Notes: generated from the sequence alone by a model not told the origin. Numbered from the stretch's first letter, positions 42,404 to 53,164 are shown. The stretch is DNA of 64,000 bases from Terebella lapidaria (GCA_949152475.1 OX424564.1:868001-932000), one strand, 5' to 3'. Program-made: numbers and translations.

Positions 42404-45400
42404 ATGTCGGAAAGTAGCGACGGCTGGGGAGGTGATGAAGGGAGGGAAGAGGGGTCTCTTGAGCGCGGTAATTCGTACTCGAGACCCCTGTCTAGGCCCG
42501 AGGAGGATGACCGCGAGGACATCCCTCGGGGAGCCTATGTGGGTTCTGAGGAATCCAGCTCCAGCTCCGGTTCTTACTCAGGAACCGAGTCTGAGAGCGA
42601 GGTCGCGGAGGACCGCCCCGCAGAGAGTGACTCGGCCACGGCAGGCGCTGAGTTACTCCTAGATCCGTCGTCTTTTTCTCGTATGGAAGAGATGATGGAC
42701 TGCGGTGGTGCGGGACTTGCTAGTGTGGACATTGAGTTGCATCCGCACCCGGAGATGCTTGCGTCTTTGGGTCCGGATGAGAGTACTCGTGCGGAAACCC
42801 GTCCGGATGGCCGTAGCCGTCCGGACACCGGTTCCGCCGAGAACTCCTCGGTGTCCGCACCTGCGGAGTCTGGTCCGCACGACCAGAAGGCCCCTGGGAC
42901 TTGGGCGGAGCAGGTTGACGCGGCTGAGGAAGCCGCATCCCAAGCACCGCCTCAGGAACAGGAGTCTGGCTCGAAGGAGACCGAGAACCGAGATGACGGG
43001 TTTACATCGCCCGTCTCTAGGCGTACTCGCCGTCGAGCCCGGGAGATTGCTCAAAAGCAGTGGAGAGCCCAGCAAGAGCTGGAAGCCGCTGAACATGGGC
43101 AATCTGAGGCCGGATCCGACCCGGACCCGGCCTCCTCGCCTCCAAAGAAGAAAAAGAAGAAGCGGCCGCACCGGAAAAAGAAGTCCGGCGGCCCCTCGCC
43201 TCAAGCAGGATCGAAGTCCGGAGGACCTCAGCCACTGGCGCCTAAGCCGGGCGGCCAGAAAGGGTCCTCCGCCAAACCCGGAGTCGCCAAGACGCCTAAT
43301 CCCTCGGGATCTGGTGCGGGCGGCGCCTCCGCGGGATCCGGCCCAGGCGCGGGAGGTTCCGGTAAGCGGGTGCCTATCAAGGCACCGAAAGGAACCTCCT
43401 CTTCTTCTTCCTCCGGTACCAAGAAACCTACCGGAGCTGCGGAGGTGGGGTCTAGTCCAGTGGACAGAGGGCGTCCCGTGCCGAAGGAGGGAGATCTTCG
43501 TTTAGAACTCCTCCGGAAGCGCGCGGAGCAAGACGGGGTCCACCTGTCTGACGCCGCACTGGAAGCGGGAGCGCGGGCCTTCGTTGCGCAGCAACGGAGG
43601 GCCGCGCCCCCACGCGGGAAGAGTGTGCCCCGACAAACCAGGTCGGAGAATCGTTCGGGGGCGGCCAAAAAGAAGAAACGGTCGTCCTCGGAGCAGCCCT
43701 CTATCCAGAGGCTGCGGGCCGAAATGGGCCCCGAACTCCCTGGAGTCCGTCAGGGACACATGTTCCTCCCGCGTTACGGCAGGGATCCGCAGGGACGCCG
43801 CACCGCGGCGGCCGGCGCGGCGGCCGACACGCCTTTCACACGGCCTCGTCCACTCACGGACGAGGAGCGTGTCGGATTGCCGCCCGAGCCAGAGGAGGGT
43901 GTAATATGCCAACTCTGTCCGAAATCCCTGGACGGGTATGAGGACCCGCACCGTGCGCTCAACCGGGATCGTAGGTACCCTACCTACGACCACTTGAGTC
44001 GACACATTGCGGGGTACCACTACCCCTGGATGCAAATGTTCGTTTGCAAGAGGTGCTACTCCGGCACCCCTCAGCAGCGATATTTCGCCAGTTTAGAGGC
44101 CCTAAACGATCACCGCTCGGGTGCACACCGCGGTGAGGGACTTCATCTCGTTGGAAATGAAGTGGGGCCTGTATTCAATTATGGATACATACCACCGAGG
44201 GTGGCGTCGTTCATGACTACGTCAGGGACGGCGAATCACCGGTTCTATCACTGGGGTCCATGGCGCTTTGCACAGCGCGTCATGGACGATGCCTGGAGGC
44301 AGTCTGGCGTTGTGTCCGCGGGCTCGAGCTACACCGCTCGCCTGACGGCTACGATGGGCCAGACCCCGGCGGAGTTCCAGGCGGCGGAAGCCGCCCGGAC
44401 AGCAGCAGAGGCTGTCCGTGAACCGCCGGTGATCCAGGCCGGTGAAGAACGGCACCGGGTGACCATGATCGTGTCGGAGATGCCGCAGATCGCGGCCAAG
44501 ACACGAGTGGCTACTCCTAAGCCGCGCCCCCAACCAAAGACTCAGGGGAAGAGTTCGTCCGCCGGAAAGACTCCGGCCGGGACGACGCCCTTGCAGTCTC
44601 CGGGTGCGCTGACGCAGGAGGACTACCCGGGCTTGCTCGAGGTGACGGTACCCGCGGGTCCGTCTGAGGGACGGGTGGTGGCAGACACCTCCGCCTCCTC
44701 GAGTACCGCGTCGGCGGTCCCGCCAAGGACTCCACGTGTGACTCCCTCGGTAGCGAGCAGCAGCGGACGTGCGGTACCTCTCACGAGGTCGGCGTCCGCG
44801 TCCTCGTTGGTGGTTGAGGGGACGTCCGCAGGGTGGCAAAGCACTGCCTCCCTGGACTTGGACCCCCTCGACGCCACGGCGGACGTACGCCGGAGGCTCG
44901 GTCCCACGACCGCCAGCGTCTACGAGACTTTCCGCGAGTCTGTAGGCCAGGCGGTCGGCCATCGTCGCGATGGTATGGACCGGATCCCCGGTGATCCGGC
45001 GTTGGTGAACCTGCCGGTGCCCCGAGCCATTCGTGACTTGGGGTCCGCAGGTGTGGCCGCGTTGGTCCGCGCTCGGGAGGAGCACCCCTGGGATCACCCC
45101 CAGCGTGGTCGACTCACCCGAGCGGCGGAGTACCTTGTGGCGGAGATGGACAGCTCTCTGGATCGGTTCAGCCGGTGCCGCGCCGAGGCCTCCCGTGTCG
45201 CATGCGATCTCGCATACGACCAGGGCCTCATGGAAGGCACCCGGCGGAGCCTAGAGAGCCACCGGACTTTGTCGGCCGTCATTGAGCGGCGCGCGTTCGA
45301 CCAGGGTCGGACCGCCGCTCTTGCCGAGCAGTCCGGGGCGTCCGCCCCCGCCCCAGAGGTGGCCGCACGGATGGAGCACCTGGAGGCTGAGAATGAGCAG

Positions 45401-45850
45401 CTACGGCGTCGTCTTGACGAAGCCGAGGCCGCTCGGACTCGCCTAATCCAGGGCGTCGATGACCCCGAGTCGTCCGCCCTGAACCAGGCGGCTCTCCGGC
45501 GCGCGGATGCCGCTTTGGAGCTGGCCATCTACCCATACCTAGTCCAGGTGTGGGGAGAGCGGACGGCCGGTCCACAGCGCACCCGCGATACGGTGGAGAT
45601 GTTCCGCGCCATAGCAGATCTCGGCGCGACATCTCTACCGGCCTCCGTTGTGATGGCTCCGTCAGGACCCGGATTGCAGGGCTCACCACAAAAGCCCGTG
45701 CAAGCTCCACCGGGCCTGCCTCATCCGCCCGTGCAGCCGGCTTTCACTCTGCCGGCTCCGCTGCTTCCGCGGCGTAGGGACCCGTCACCGCCGCCAGACC
45801 CCAAGACAGGCGGCACGGATGAGGAGCCGATGACGACGGAGGAAGGCTAG
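42404..45850 (+). CDS. ORF3 of the gypsy element: zinc-finger/coiled-coil protein, function unknown
   Basis: An open frame of about 1,148 codons from ATG 42,404, in the position where retroviruses carry env. It lacks a signal peptide, hydrophobic segment or other envelope hallmark. It starts acidic/Ser-rich (SSSSSGSYSGTESESE), then has a strongly basic stretch (PPKKKKKKRPHRKKK), Gly/Ser/Pro-rich linkers, and a zinc-finger pair (CQLCPKS…HLSRHIAGYH and CKRCYSGT…LNDHRSGAH). The C-terminal helical region has a heptad-like stretch (HLEAENEQLRRRLDEAEAAR) and ends in a proline-rich tail. Codon use matches pol, so it belongs to the element. The content suggests a nucleic-acid-binding, self-associating protein; that is inference. 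I do not recognise the family. Confidence 0.8.
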   Translation: MSESSDGWGGDEGREEGSLERGNSYSRPLSRPEEDDREDIPRGAYVGSEESSSSSGSYSGTESESEVAEDRPAESDSATAGAELLLDPSSFSRMEEMMDCGGAGLASVDIELHPHPEMLASLGPDESTRAETRPDGRSRPDTGSAENSSVSAPAESGPHDQKAPGTWAEQVDAAEEAASQAPPQEQESGSKETENRDDGFTSPVSRRTRRRAREIAQKQWRAQQELEAAEHGQSEAGSDPDPASSPPKKKKKKRPHRKKKSGGPSPQAGSKSGGPQPLAPKPGGQKGSSAKPGVAKTPNPSGSGAGGASAGSGPGAGGSGKRVPIKAPKGTSSSSSSGTKKPTGAAEVGSSPVDRGRPVPKEGDLRLELLRKRAEQDGVHLSDAALEAGARAFVAQQRRAAPPRGKSVPRQTRSENRSGAAKKKKRSSSEQPSIQRLRAEMGPELPGVRQGHMFLPRYGRDPQGRRTAAAGAAADTPFTRPRPLTDEERVGLPPEPEEGVICQLCPKSLDGYEDPHRALNRDRRYPTYDHLSRHIAGYHYPWMQMFVCKRCYSGTPQQRYFASLEALNDHRSGAHRGEGLHLVGNEVGPVFNYGYIPPRVASFMTTSGTANHRFYHWGPWRFAQRVMDDAWRQSGVVSAGSSYTARLTATMGQTPAEFQAAEAARTAAEAVREPPVIQAGEERHRVTMIVSEMPQIAAKTRVATPKPRPQPKTQGKSSSAGKTPAGTTPLQSPGALTQEDYPGLLEVTVPAGPSEGRVVADTSASSSTASAVPPRTPRVTPSVASSSGRAVPLTRSASASSLVVEGTSAGWQSTASLDLDPLDATADVRRRLGPTTASVYETFRESVGQAVGHRRDGMDRIPGDPALVNLPVPRAIRDLGSAGVAALVRAREEHPWDHPQRGRLTRAAEYLVAEMDSSLDRFSRCRAEASRVACDLAYDQGLMEGTRRSLESHRTLSAVIERRAFDQGRTAALAEQSGASAPAPEVAARMEHLEAENEQLRRRLDEAEAARTRLIQGVDDPESSALNQAALRRADAALELAIYPYLVQVWGERTAGPQRTRDTVEMFRAIADLGATSLPASVVMAPSGPGLQGSPQKPVQAPPGLPHPPVQPAFTLPAPLLPRRRDPSPPPDPKTGGTDEEPMTTEEG

Positions 45851-46362
45851 GGTGCTAGCCTCGTCGCTGCACGTGTGCGGCGGCGTGCCGGAGTCGCTCC
45901 CGCGGCTCCGCCCTGCCTCAGACCCGTTCTGCGGATCTGAGGAGCCGGCCGGCAGGGCGGTCGGCAACATTTTAGAGGTACTATCACTTTTGATCACTCG
46001 GTGTGTCGTTTTACAAAATTTCTAAATTTAAAGTCTAACCTTAAAGATATTCCAAAGACTCGACACACCGTCCTTTTATAATGGGTGACCTTTCAAGGTC
46101 ATCACACGGTTTTGGACCACCTCGGTCAAAATTTTAGCTTGTTTATTAGGATTTATTCAAAATTGCAAAGCGCGTTATAGTTTACTCCATAAGTCCGGGG
46201 GTAGTTCCCCATTCTTCCAAAAGGGACTCTTAAAGTCCTAGTGTTTGCGCCGTGACTTCCGGGCGTTGCCATCGTGCCTTCTTCCGGCCCCCGCCATGCG
46301 AAGCCTTCGTCGGGTTTCGAGCATTTTGGGCGCGGGCGGAACATGTTGGGGACCAACATTGT

Positions 46363-46375
46363 AAGAAGGGGGTAA
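46363..46375 (+). promoter_or_regulatory. Polypurine tract
   Basis: AAGAAGGGGGTAA immediately upstream of the 3' LTR, the usual place of the plus-strand primer. The 0.5 kb before it (45,851-46,362) is non-coding. Confidence 0.7.
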
Positions 46376-47111
46376 TGTGGCGATTTTGCCCTAAGCACGC
46401 GGCAGGTGATTGTAAACATAAAAGCCATTTATGTGGCCTTTCTGTACTTGGCCTTGTTTTGACATGCTCCGTTCGAGCGTGCGTTGCCACGGCGACGTAT
46501 TGTAATTTACGCTCCAGTAAACTATAACAATGGATCGATTTAACCTCGCGTGCGCCCTGCAGTTTCTGGTGTATTATATACACACTGGAAGCGACTCGTT
46601 CGAGGAGATTGTCCAAGATCGAGACTAGGACGCACACGAGGCTCGCCATGAGCTTTGTGTTCCCTGGGTCTGAGTAGTGGGCTCCTAGAGCCCTGGGGAC
46701 GATTTCCGTGGGGAGGCCCGGGCTGGGAGAGACGAGTTGCTGACTCGGGGGCCTTCGGCCCTGTGGATCGCCAGCTCTCTCCCTTCCCGGGACATGTGAC
46801 AGAGGCTCTGGCCAGCATGTCGGACTGTACGGGGTTCCGTCCCCGAGGCAGACCGCGGCTCGCCAGGCCCCGACGGTTTAAAACCGTGGTGATGAACCAG
46901 TTTCTGAACGGTGTCCGTAGGCCTGGGAGTGTCGGGTGGGCTGTTACCTGGTTACCGTTAATGATGAAGTAGTTACCGTGTCCGCCGCGACCTCCGGTGA
47001 GCGGCCCTGCCGCGAGGATCCGGAATAGCGGATGCGCGTCCGCAAGGACTCGGATGAGAGAGGACTATCCTCGAGGATCCCGAAGAGCGGACGGTAGTCA
47101 ATAACTTTACA
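46376..47111 (+). repeat. 3' LTR of the gypsy element
   Basis: 736 bp, matching the 5' LTR almost throughout; the visible differences cluster within about 15 bp near 46,870. Confidence 0.93.
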
Positions 47112-48135
47112 TATCTTTGCCCCTAATTGTGCTAGAGACACAAAGTTAGTACCTAAACATATGTTTTAGACGGCAAGGGATGCAATAAAAATATTTTCAA
47201 CTACTTCAGCATACCCCTTCTGCATGAAATCCAAGATGGCGACCATCAGAATCGCATATTTTGTCATATTTTTCCCTAAAACTTTAATATTTTAAGGGAC
47301 TCTGTGGAGATTATCAACAATTTTGTGCCTCAATACATGCTATTGGTACTTGATAACATCAGTGGCAATGATAACAATGTCCTCAATGCCTTAAATGCTA
47401 AAAAAAATACCTTGAATTGGCAATGAACACAATTGCGACAAAACCGAATTTAATCAAGAATAAACAAAATTGCATAAATTTTTGCTACTAATTGTGCTAG
47501 AGACACAAACTTGGTAACTAAACTTACGTTTTAGAGGTCAGGGAATGCAATGAAATTGTTTTCAACTACTTTAGCATAGCGCTTCGGCATGAAATCCAAG
47601 ATGGCGTCCATCATAATCGCATATTTTTTCATATTTTGTTCATGAAACTTTAATATTTTAAACGAATGTGTGGTCATTATCACCAATTATGTGCTCCAAT
47701 ACTTGCTACTGGTACTTAAAAACATCAGTGGTAGAACTAGCAATGTCCCCTATGCCTTAATTGCTCAAGAATATGTTGACTTTGGCAATAAACACAATGG
47801 CGGCAAGGCCGAAATTGATCAATGATAAGCACAAAATTGCATATATGTATATCTTTATACCCTAATTGTGCGAACTTTGTACCTAAACACATGTGTTGAG
47901 TTTAGGAAATGCAATAATATTGTTTTCAACTACTTTAGCATTGTCCATTAGCATGAAATCCAAGATGGCAGCCACCAGAATTGCATATTTTATCATATTT
48001 TTTTCTAGAACTCTAATATATTACAACGAATGTGTAGCCATTATCACCAATTTTGTGCCTTAAGTACATGCTGATGGAGCTTAATAACATCAGTGGTTAA
48101 AATAACAATGTCCCCAATGCCTCAACTGCTAAAAT
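47112..48135 (+). repeat. ~370-bp satellite array, right part
   Basis: CTAATTGTGCTAGAGACACAAA recurs at about 47,124 and 47,488, with a decayed copy near 47,863; CATGAAATCCAAGATGGC recurs at 47,222, 47,589 and 47,952. Units are about 365-370 bp and roughly 80-85% alike. The array continues to the left on the other side of the gypsy element (32,905-33,114) and the HINE array (26,622-26,716). Confidence 0.85.
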
Positions 48136-48522
48136 AACGTTCCATCAACAACACTCACGACGTGCAACAACAACAACACGATGTTACTTGATTGAGAACG
48201 GTATCGCCGGCCGCACTTGAGTAAGGGATTGACAACAGCCTGCCGCCAGATATACCCGTGCTGCCACCTGTCGGAGGACAGTTGGCACGTGCTCAGACGT
48301 CAAAACTTTACAGTAAAGTCGATTTCGACAACACCACGTTAGATTTACAAGTGAAAGTTACCGGTAGATCCCATTTCTTAACTTTATTGTTAAAAAAGCT
48401 GTTATATAAAACTAAAACATGTTAAGTGTCATTTGCATCAAAACAATCGTCGTCGTCTGCAATAATCTGAAGAATAATGAATGGGGCAAAGTATGGAGCG
48501 GTAACAGTGTAATCAGTATTAT
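48136..48522. other. Intergenic stretch, nothing recognised
   Basis: No coding similarity or element ends seen. Confidence 0.4.
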
Positions 48523-49071
48523 AGACCGATCAACACAGTATTCGTCATGTTAAGGAAGGCAATTAGTAAAACATCCACTTCAAAGAATAAATAAGTTTTA
48601 ATGTTTTGCACATGGTAAACATTCAACCAGCCTGAGCGACGCGGAGCTCCGCATCGCTCAGGCTGACATTCAACATGCCTTCACATAATAGTATATTTTA
48701 TTCAATATGACGTCGATAATCTTGAGAGTTTAGAACCAAAAAAATCCATGTCACTGGACTGGGACAAACATAAACTACTCGCAGTATTCGTCAGGTGGCA
48801 GGACAGCACACACTGCCTCAATTATGGAGTGGTTTTATTGACATTATTGTTGGTGATCAACATAATTGTACAAACATGGGTTGAGCCTCTCACGAATACT
48901 GTGAGTAGTTCATGTTTGTCCCAGTCCAGTGACATGGATTTTTTTGGTTCTAAACTCTCAAGATTTATTGAATGTTTACCATGCGCAAAACATTAAAACT
49001 TATTTATTCTTTGAAGTCGATGTTTTACTGTTTGCCTTGCTTTACATGATGAAAACTGTGTTGATCGGTCT
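48523..49071. repeat. Fold-back inverted repeat
   Basis: Left arm 48,523-48,791 and right arm 48,892-49,071 are inverted copies (AGACCGATCAACACAG…; AATAAATAAGTTTTAATG…; CCATGTCACTGGACTGGGAC…) with about 90% identity, separated by a 100-bp spacer. The left arm is longer by ~95 bp, which includes the 38-bp palindrome. No protein is evident. It could be a fold-back/MITE-type element or a local inverted duplication. Confidence 0.85.
48628..48665. mobile_element. 38-bp palindromic insertion with 9-bp flanking repeats
   Basis: A near-perfect palindrome (ends CAGCCTGAGCGA/TCGCTCAGGCTG, centre GGAGCTCC, one mismatched pair) is flanked by ACATTCAAC at 48,619-48,627 and 48,666-48,674. The right arm of the fold-back reads ACATTCAA without the palindrome. 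Confidence 0.75.
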
Positions 49072-50482
49072 CATCAGTCTGGTCATGGGACGATGACTGA
49101 CATCTACTGTAATGGGTTCAAGCAGAGGTTCAAGGTTGCTAAAGACGTAAAGTCGAGACAAGTTCATATAGTTCTATCAGTGAAACATTACAACATGCCA
49201 GTTGCCACACCACAGCGCTTTAGAATATAGGGCCATTTAATTCTGCACCGCTTTCGCTTCACTTTCATTTAAAAGCGAGCGATTCCCCAGCGATTCGCTT
49301 TACAGACTACAGTGTTATATTTTTTTTGCCTTTGACAACTTGATTATCAAGTTGATAGCAGATTTGTCTGATTGATACAGAAAATATTAGTAAATAATAT
49401 ATCGAAATAGTAAAAGCATCAAACACTTTTCCAAGCATCAAGCCATCAAACACTTCCGCGATGATGTGGCTGATAGAAGACGGTTAGATCTATATGCAGT
49501 ACTGGATGGAGAATTATTTCTTGGAATCTCCTGATGCCAAACACTTATAACATAACACGTATGAATGAAATAACTTTACATAGAAAAGAGAAAGTATGGA
49601 TAGGTTTATATCTTTTTTGAAAATATCAAATCATTGATTTTTGAGCATGCTACCGGAGAGCCCATATTCATGTAGGGGTAATACGCATCGTACACCGTAC
49701 ATGTTATTTCAATATGAATACCAATAAATATTTATAAAGTATACCGAACTCCATATCATTATGAATTTATGATGGACTTTTATAATTTGTTTTATATGTC
49801 TACCTCAGCGTGATTGCCAATTTTATACGGCGTGGTATAGGATTTGTCTCACAACTTTCCTATCAGGTCTTCGAAACATTCCGCGAAAATTCTCACGTAG
49901 TTTATGAAAAAAAATATGTCGTCCTCTGCTAGACTCTCTACAAGTGTACGGTATTTTCCTATCTCGTCCATTTGACTGAAAAAATCCCACATGTAGGTAG
50001 GAGTTTCTTAGGCAATTATTCCTTTTAAGATTGTATACAATTACACAGAGTAATTGTTTTTGCCGGTTCAAAAGCTTGGTACACCATCACTGGAAAAACA
50101 ATAATATCAAACTTGTTAACAATAAATCAAATTTGCTATGTTTGTCTTTTGCATGCAAGTAATTATTATCAGAGTGAGACAATATGATAGAACAATCTTA
50201 GTGGGTAGAAGCCAGGAATAGACCTGGGGATGCCTCACACATTGAGGATTCCGTTTTAAGTGACGTCATTTCGCCAGATGTATGGTTGCCTAGGGAAACG
50301 CAAAGTCATATTGATCCACGTGCTGGTTTATTTTGCGCGTGTGGAAGTCTGGTTTTGGGAAAAGCAAAAATCCCGATGGTATTTCCCAGGATTTGGAGTA
50401 GAGAGAGGTTTTGCTGAATGTATGCTATGTCGTCAATTGCGATCTGAAAACGAGCTAAATTGACAGGGGTCCTGTTCAACGT
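49072..50482. other. Intergenic stretch, nothing recognised
   Basis: AT-rich sequence with only short open frames that match nothing I know. Confidence 0.4.
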
Positions 50483-50504
50483 CATTTTATGAAAAATTGG
50501 TACT

Positions 50505-51113
50505 TCATGATTGTATTACCATAAATAACATGTCAGTTGAAATCGTCAAGCAGTACAAATATCTTGGTGTTGTACTGGACAATGAACTCACCTTGGACAA
50601 AAATGTGGATGCCATCTATAAACGTACAAATACTAAACTGTTCTATCTTCGAAAACTTAAAAATCTGAGGGTTCATTCTAAAATAATGGACCTTTTCTAC
50701 ACATCAATAATTCAAAGCACACTCACTTTCGCTATTGAATGTTGGTATGGCAACTGCACTAAAATGTCCAAGAAAAAGCTTGAAAGGTTGGTAAACACGT
50801 GTAAAAAACTAGGTGTAAATTCAACAATGTCACTGGGCACTTTGTACAACGACACTGTTCTGTCACGTTGTGACAAAATTATCCTAGATACCACTCATCC
50901 TATGCACGCAATGATCAACAAGCTACCGTCAGGCAGGAGGTGGCGGAGTGTTCTGGTTAAAACTTCCCGATATCGCAGCTCATTCCTGCCGTCTGCAATC
51001 AGACTTCGGAATTTTTGAAATGTAACACTTCTGTGTCTGTATATATGTTTTGTTCTCACACACTGATGCATAGAATTGTGTACAATACAAGTTTCATTTT
51101 ATGATTAATAAAG

Positions 51114-51142
<29 letters not shown>
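50505..51142 (+). mobile_element. 5'-truncated LINE with (TCTA)n tail
   Basis: One frame (to the stop at 51,016-51,018, ~171 codons) encodes the C-terminus of a LINE reverse transcriptase: QYKYLGVVLDNELTLDKNV, LRVHSKIMDLFYTSIIQSTL, CWYGN, HPMHAMINKLPSGRRWRS, SSFLPSAIRLRNF. It is followed by GATTAATAAAG and a TCTA microsatellite. This end is typical of Rex1/CR1-L2-like LINEs. The frame is intact but only a fragment of a full protein. The unoccupied site is seen at 52,772. Confidence 0.85.
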
Positions 51143-51145
<3 letters not shown>

Positions 51146-51179
51146 ATGCTCTATAGTGACCTAGATTTTATTGAAGTAC

Positions 51180-52419
51180 ATTTACATTTATTAACATTTG
51201 ATATAGCGCACATTTATACATTACACATGTAATCAGCGGCGCTGTACATTTAAATGAAATGTATAATGATAAAACTTTACTGGTTGTGAGGTAAGAAAGC
51301 TTGACTAAAATAATGGGATTTGAGTGCACGTTTAAAAGTTTGAAAGAGTTGAATGTTCCTAATGTCACTTGGTAGTTGATTCCAGTTGACTGCTGCAGAT
51401 ACGGAGAACGCACGGTCCGCAAATGTTCTCCGGACTGTCTTCGGGATGGCAAACTTAGGACCGTCCGTGTTTGACCGAGTTGTACGAACTGCAACCTGTG
51501 GCCTCAGCAGGTCAGACAGGTACTGCGGTGCGGAGCCGTGGACGACATGGAAAGCCAGGCATGCCAGCTTGAAGCGACTGCGGTATGCAATCGGCAACCA
51601 GTGCAACGTTCTGAGGGCCTCAGTTGCACTGTCGAATCGGCGGCGATTGAGAACCAGCTTGGCAGCTTGAACTTGTATCCTGGATAAGGCTGCCAAAGTG
51701 TTAGCCGGAAGTCCGTAAAATAAAGCATTGGCATAATCAAGATGTGATATGACTAGAGAGTACACTAGTTGATGACATATTTCCTTGCTGATATATCGGC
51801 GTATCTGACGAATGGAATATAAATTGAGCGATGCGACTTTGCACTTTTGACTAATATGGTCCTTAAAGGAAAGAAGTTCATCAAATTGAACACCAAGATA
51901 TTTGAGTGTGTTGGTGGAATGAACAGTATCCGAGCACACAGTGATGGAGTCAACTGAGCATTTGTTCAGCTGGCTACTATAGCCAAACAGCATGAACTCC
52001 GTTTTGCTGGTGTTCATTTTGAGACGGTTGAGTGTCATCCAGTTATTTACTGACACTAAACATTGTTCCAAGTTTTGTAGAACATCCTGAGTATTTTCCT
52101 TGGAGTTGGGATCGAACGAATCATATAGTGAATGGTCATCAGCATAACCAAGAATTGATACATCAAAATTCTTGATGTGTTGTTCAAGAGTACTGGCGTA
52201 CACAGTGTATAACACAGGGCCACATATACTGCCTTGAGGAACAGAACACGGTACATCCACTGAAGATGAGCGAACACCGTTTATGATCACAGATGCCGAT
52301 CGGGGACGAAGATAGTTCTCAAACCATGCAAGCGCATCACCGATGACACCAAACTTATTATGGAGAACTTCGAGTAAGACACCGTGGTCAACGGTGTCAA
52401 AAGCAGCTGATACTTTGTT
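51180..52419 (-). mobile_element. 5'-truncated Jockey-superfamily LINE
   Basis: A long open minus-strand frame, in-element from about 52,410 to the stop near 51,277, carries SAAFDTVDHGVLL, FENYLRPRSASV, SVPQGSICGPVLY, LGYADDHSLYDSF (catalytic YADD), LKYLGVQFDELLSFKDHI and a C-terminal HWLPIAYRSRFKLACLAFHV/WNQLPSDIR block. It lacks the endonuclease and the N-terminal RT part. The 3' UTR runs to 51,180. It is inserted between two segments that recur next to each other at 52,772-52,952. Confidence 0.87.
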
Positions 52420-52771
52420 GAAACGCACATCCGAAGTTGTCCAATTTAACATTGATTTAAATGCAGCCGATAATTGGTCATATACTTAAGGAATCACAGA
52501 AATTTATTTTTTCATGCATCAGGACACATGAAAAGGCATGAAATGATGAATTGTGTGACCACTGAAGATATTTATTACAAATTAAAGAATATTTTGGTAT
52601 TTTGGCTGGGCTCCAAGGGAAATGGAAAAATACATGTTAAATACACTGTCGGCAATGATTGAGAAATTGTCTTCCACACTTATTGGAAGAGATATGTAAC
52701 TATGTGTACAAATTAGTGTACGAAATAAAAATTATCATTATTCAAGATTTACTCGAGGCCGACGGAGAGCC

Positions 52772-52952
52772 CATTTTATGAAAAATTGGTACTATCATGC
52801 TCTATAGTAACCTATATTTTATTGAAGTACTATGATTATGCTATCACACCCTGTCAACCGTTAAGCCCTAATTTTTTTTTGGAAAGGTGAAACGCACATC
52901 CGAAGTTGCCCAATTTAACATTGATTTAAATGCAGCCGATAATTGGTCATAT
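52772..52952 (+). repeat. Near-empty copy of the LINE-bearing segment
   Basis: 52,772-52,830 repeats the sequence flanking the (TCTA)n LINE (50,483-50,504 plus 51,143-51,179), and 52,889-52,952 repeats 52,420-52,483, both with few changes. About 58 bp lie between them instead of the second LINE. The segment was duplicated in tandem and only one copy carries the LINEs. Confidence 0.8.
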
Positions 52953-53164
52953 CAACCCTAGTAAACCAAGACGTTGGGTGAATTACGCACGAATCACGCA
53001 CGAATCGTTTGCGATGAAAGCAAGGCGATAGCGAAGCGAAAGTGATGCACTATAAATGGCATTTAATGGTCCTATTCACAGAATTTTCTGCCACTGGTCA
53101 AGAGAGTGCAGGCCTGTAGGGGCGGGTTTGAAGGGGGGGGGGGGGGGGGGGGGAGGTGTTTTCA

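Larger units (their letters stand above)
33115..47111 (+). mobile_element. Ty3/gypsy LTR retrotransposon with a third ORF, looks whole, ~14.0 kb
   Basis: LTRs of 735 and 736 bp (33,115-33,849; 46,376-47,111) flank a 12.5-kb interior, with a perfect TATC target duplication (33,111-33,114; 47,112-47,115) in the satellite. Order: LTR, tRNA-His-like primer site, gag, pol in an overlapping frame (protease, RT, RNase H, integrase: gypsy order), a 1.9-kb gap, a long third ORF, a purine tract, LTR. The LTRs differ almost only in one short cluster, so insertion is very recent. Its GC-rich coding composition contrasts with the AT-rich host. Fossil treatment: it looks whole, and no break in the three frames is noted. 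Confidence 0.95.

Noticed and set aside
42659-45710. Several long frames antisense to or overlapping ORF3 (up to 291 codons)
   Set aside because: ORF3 has zinc-finger and coiled-coil organisation in its own frame; the others are low-complexity shadows.
42404-45850. ORF3 as a retroviral envelope
   Set aside because: No signal peptide, hydrophobic fusion segment or membrane anchor is visible; the content is zinc-finger, basic and coiled-coil.
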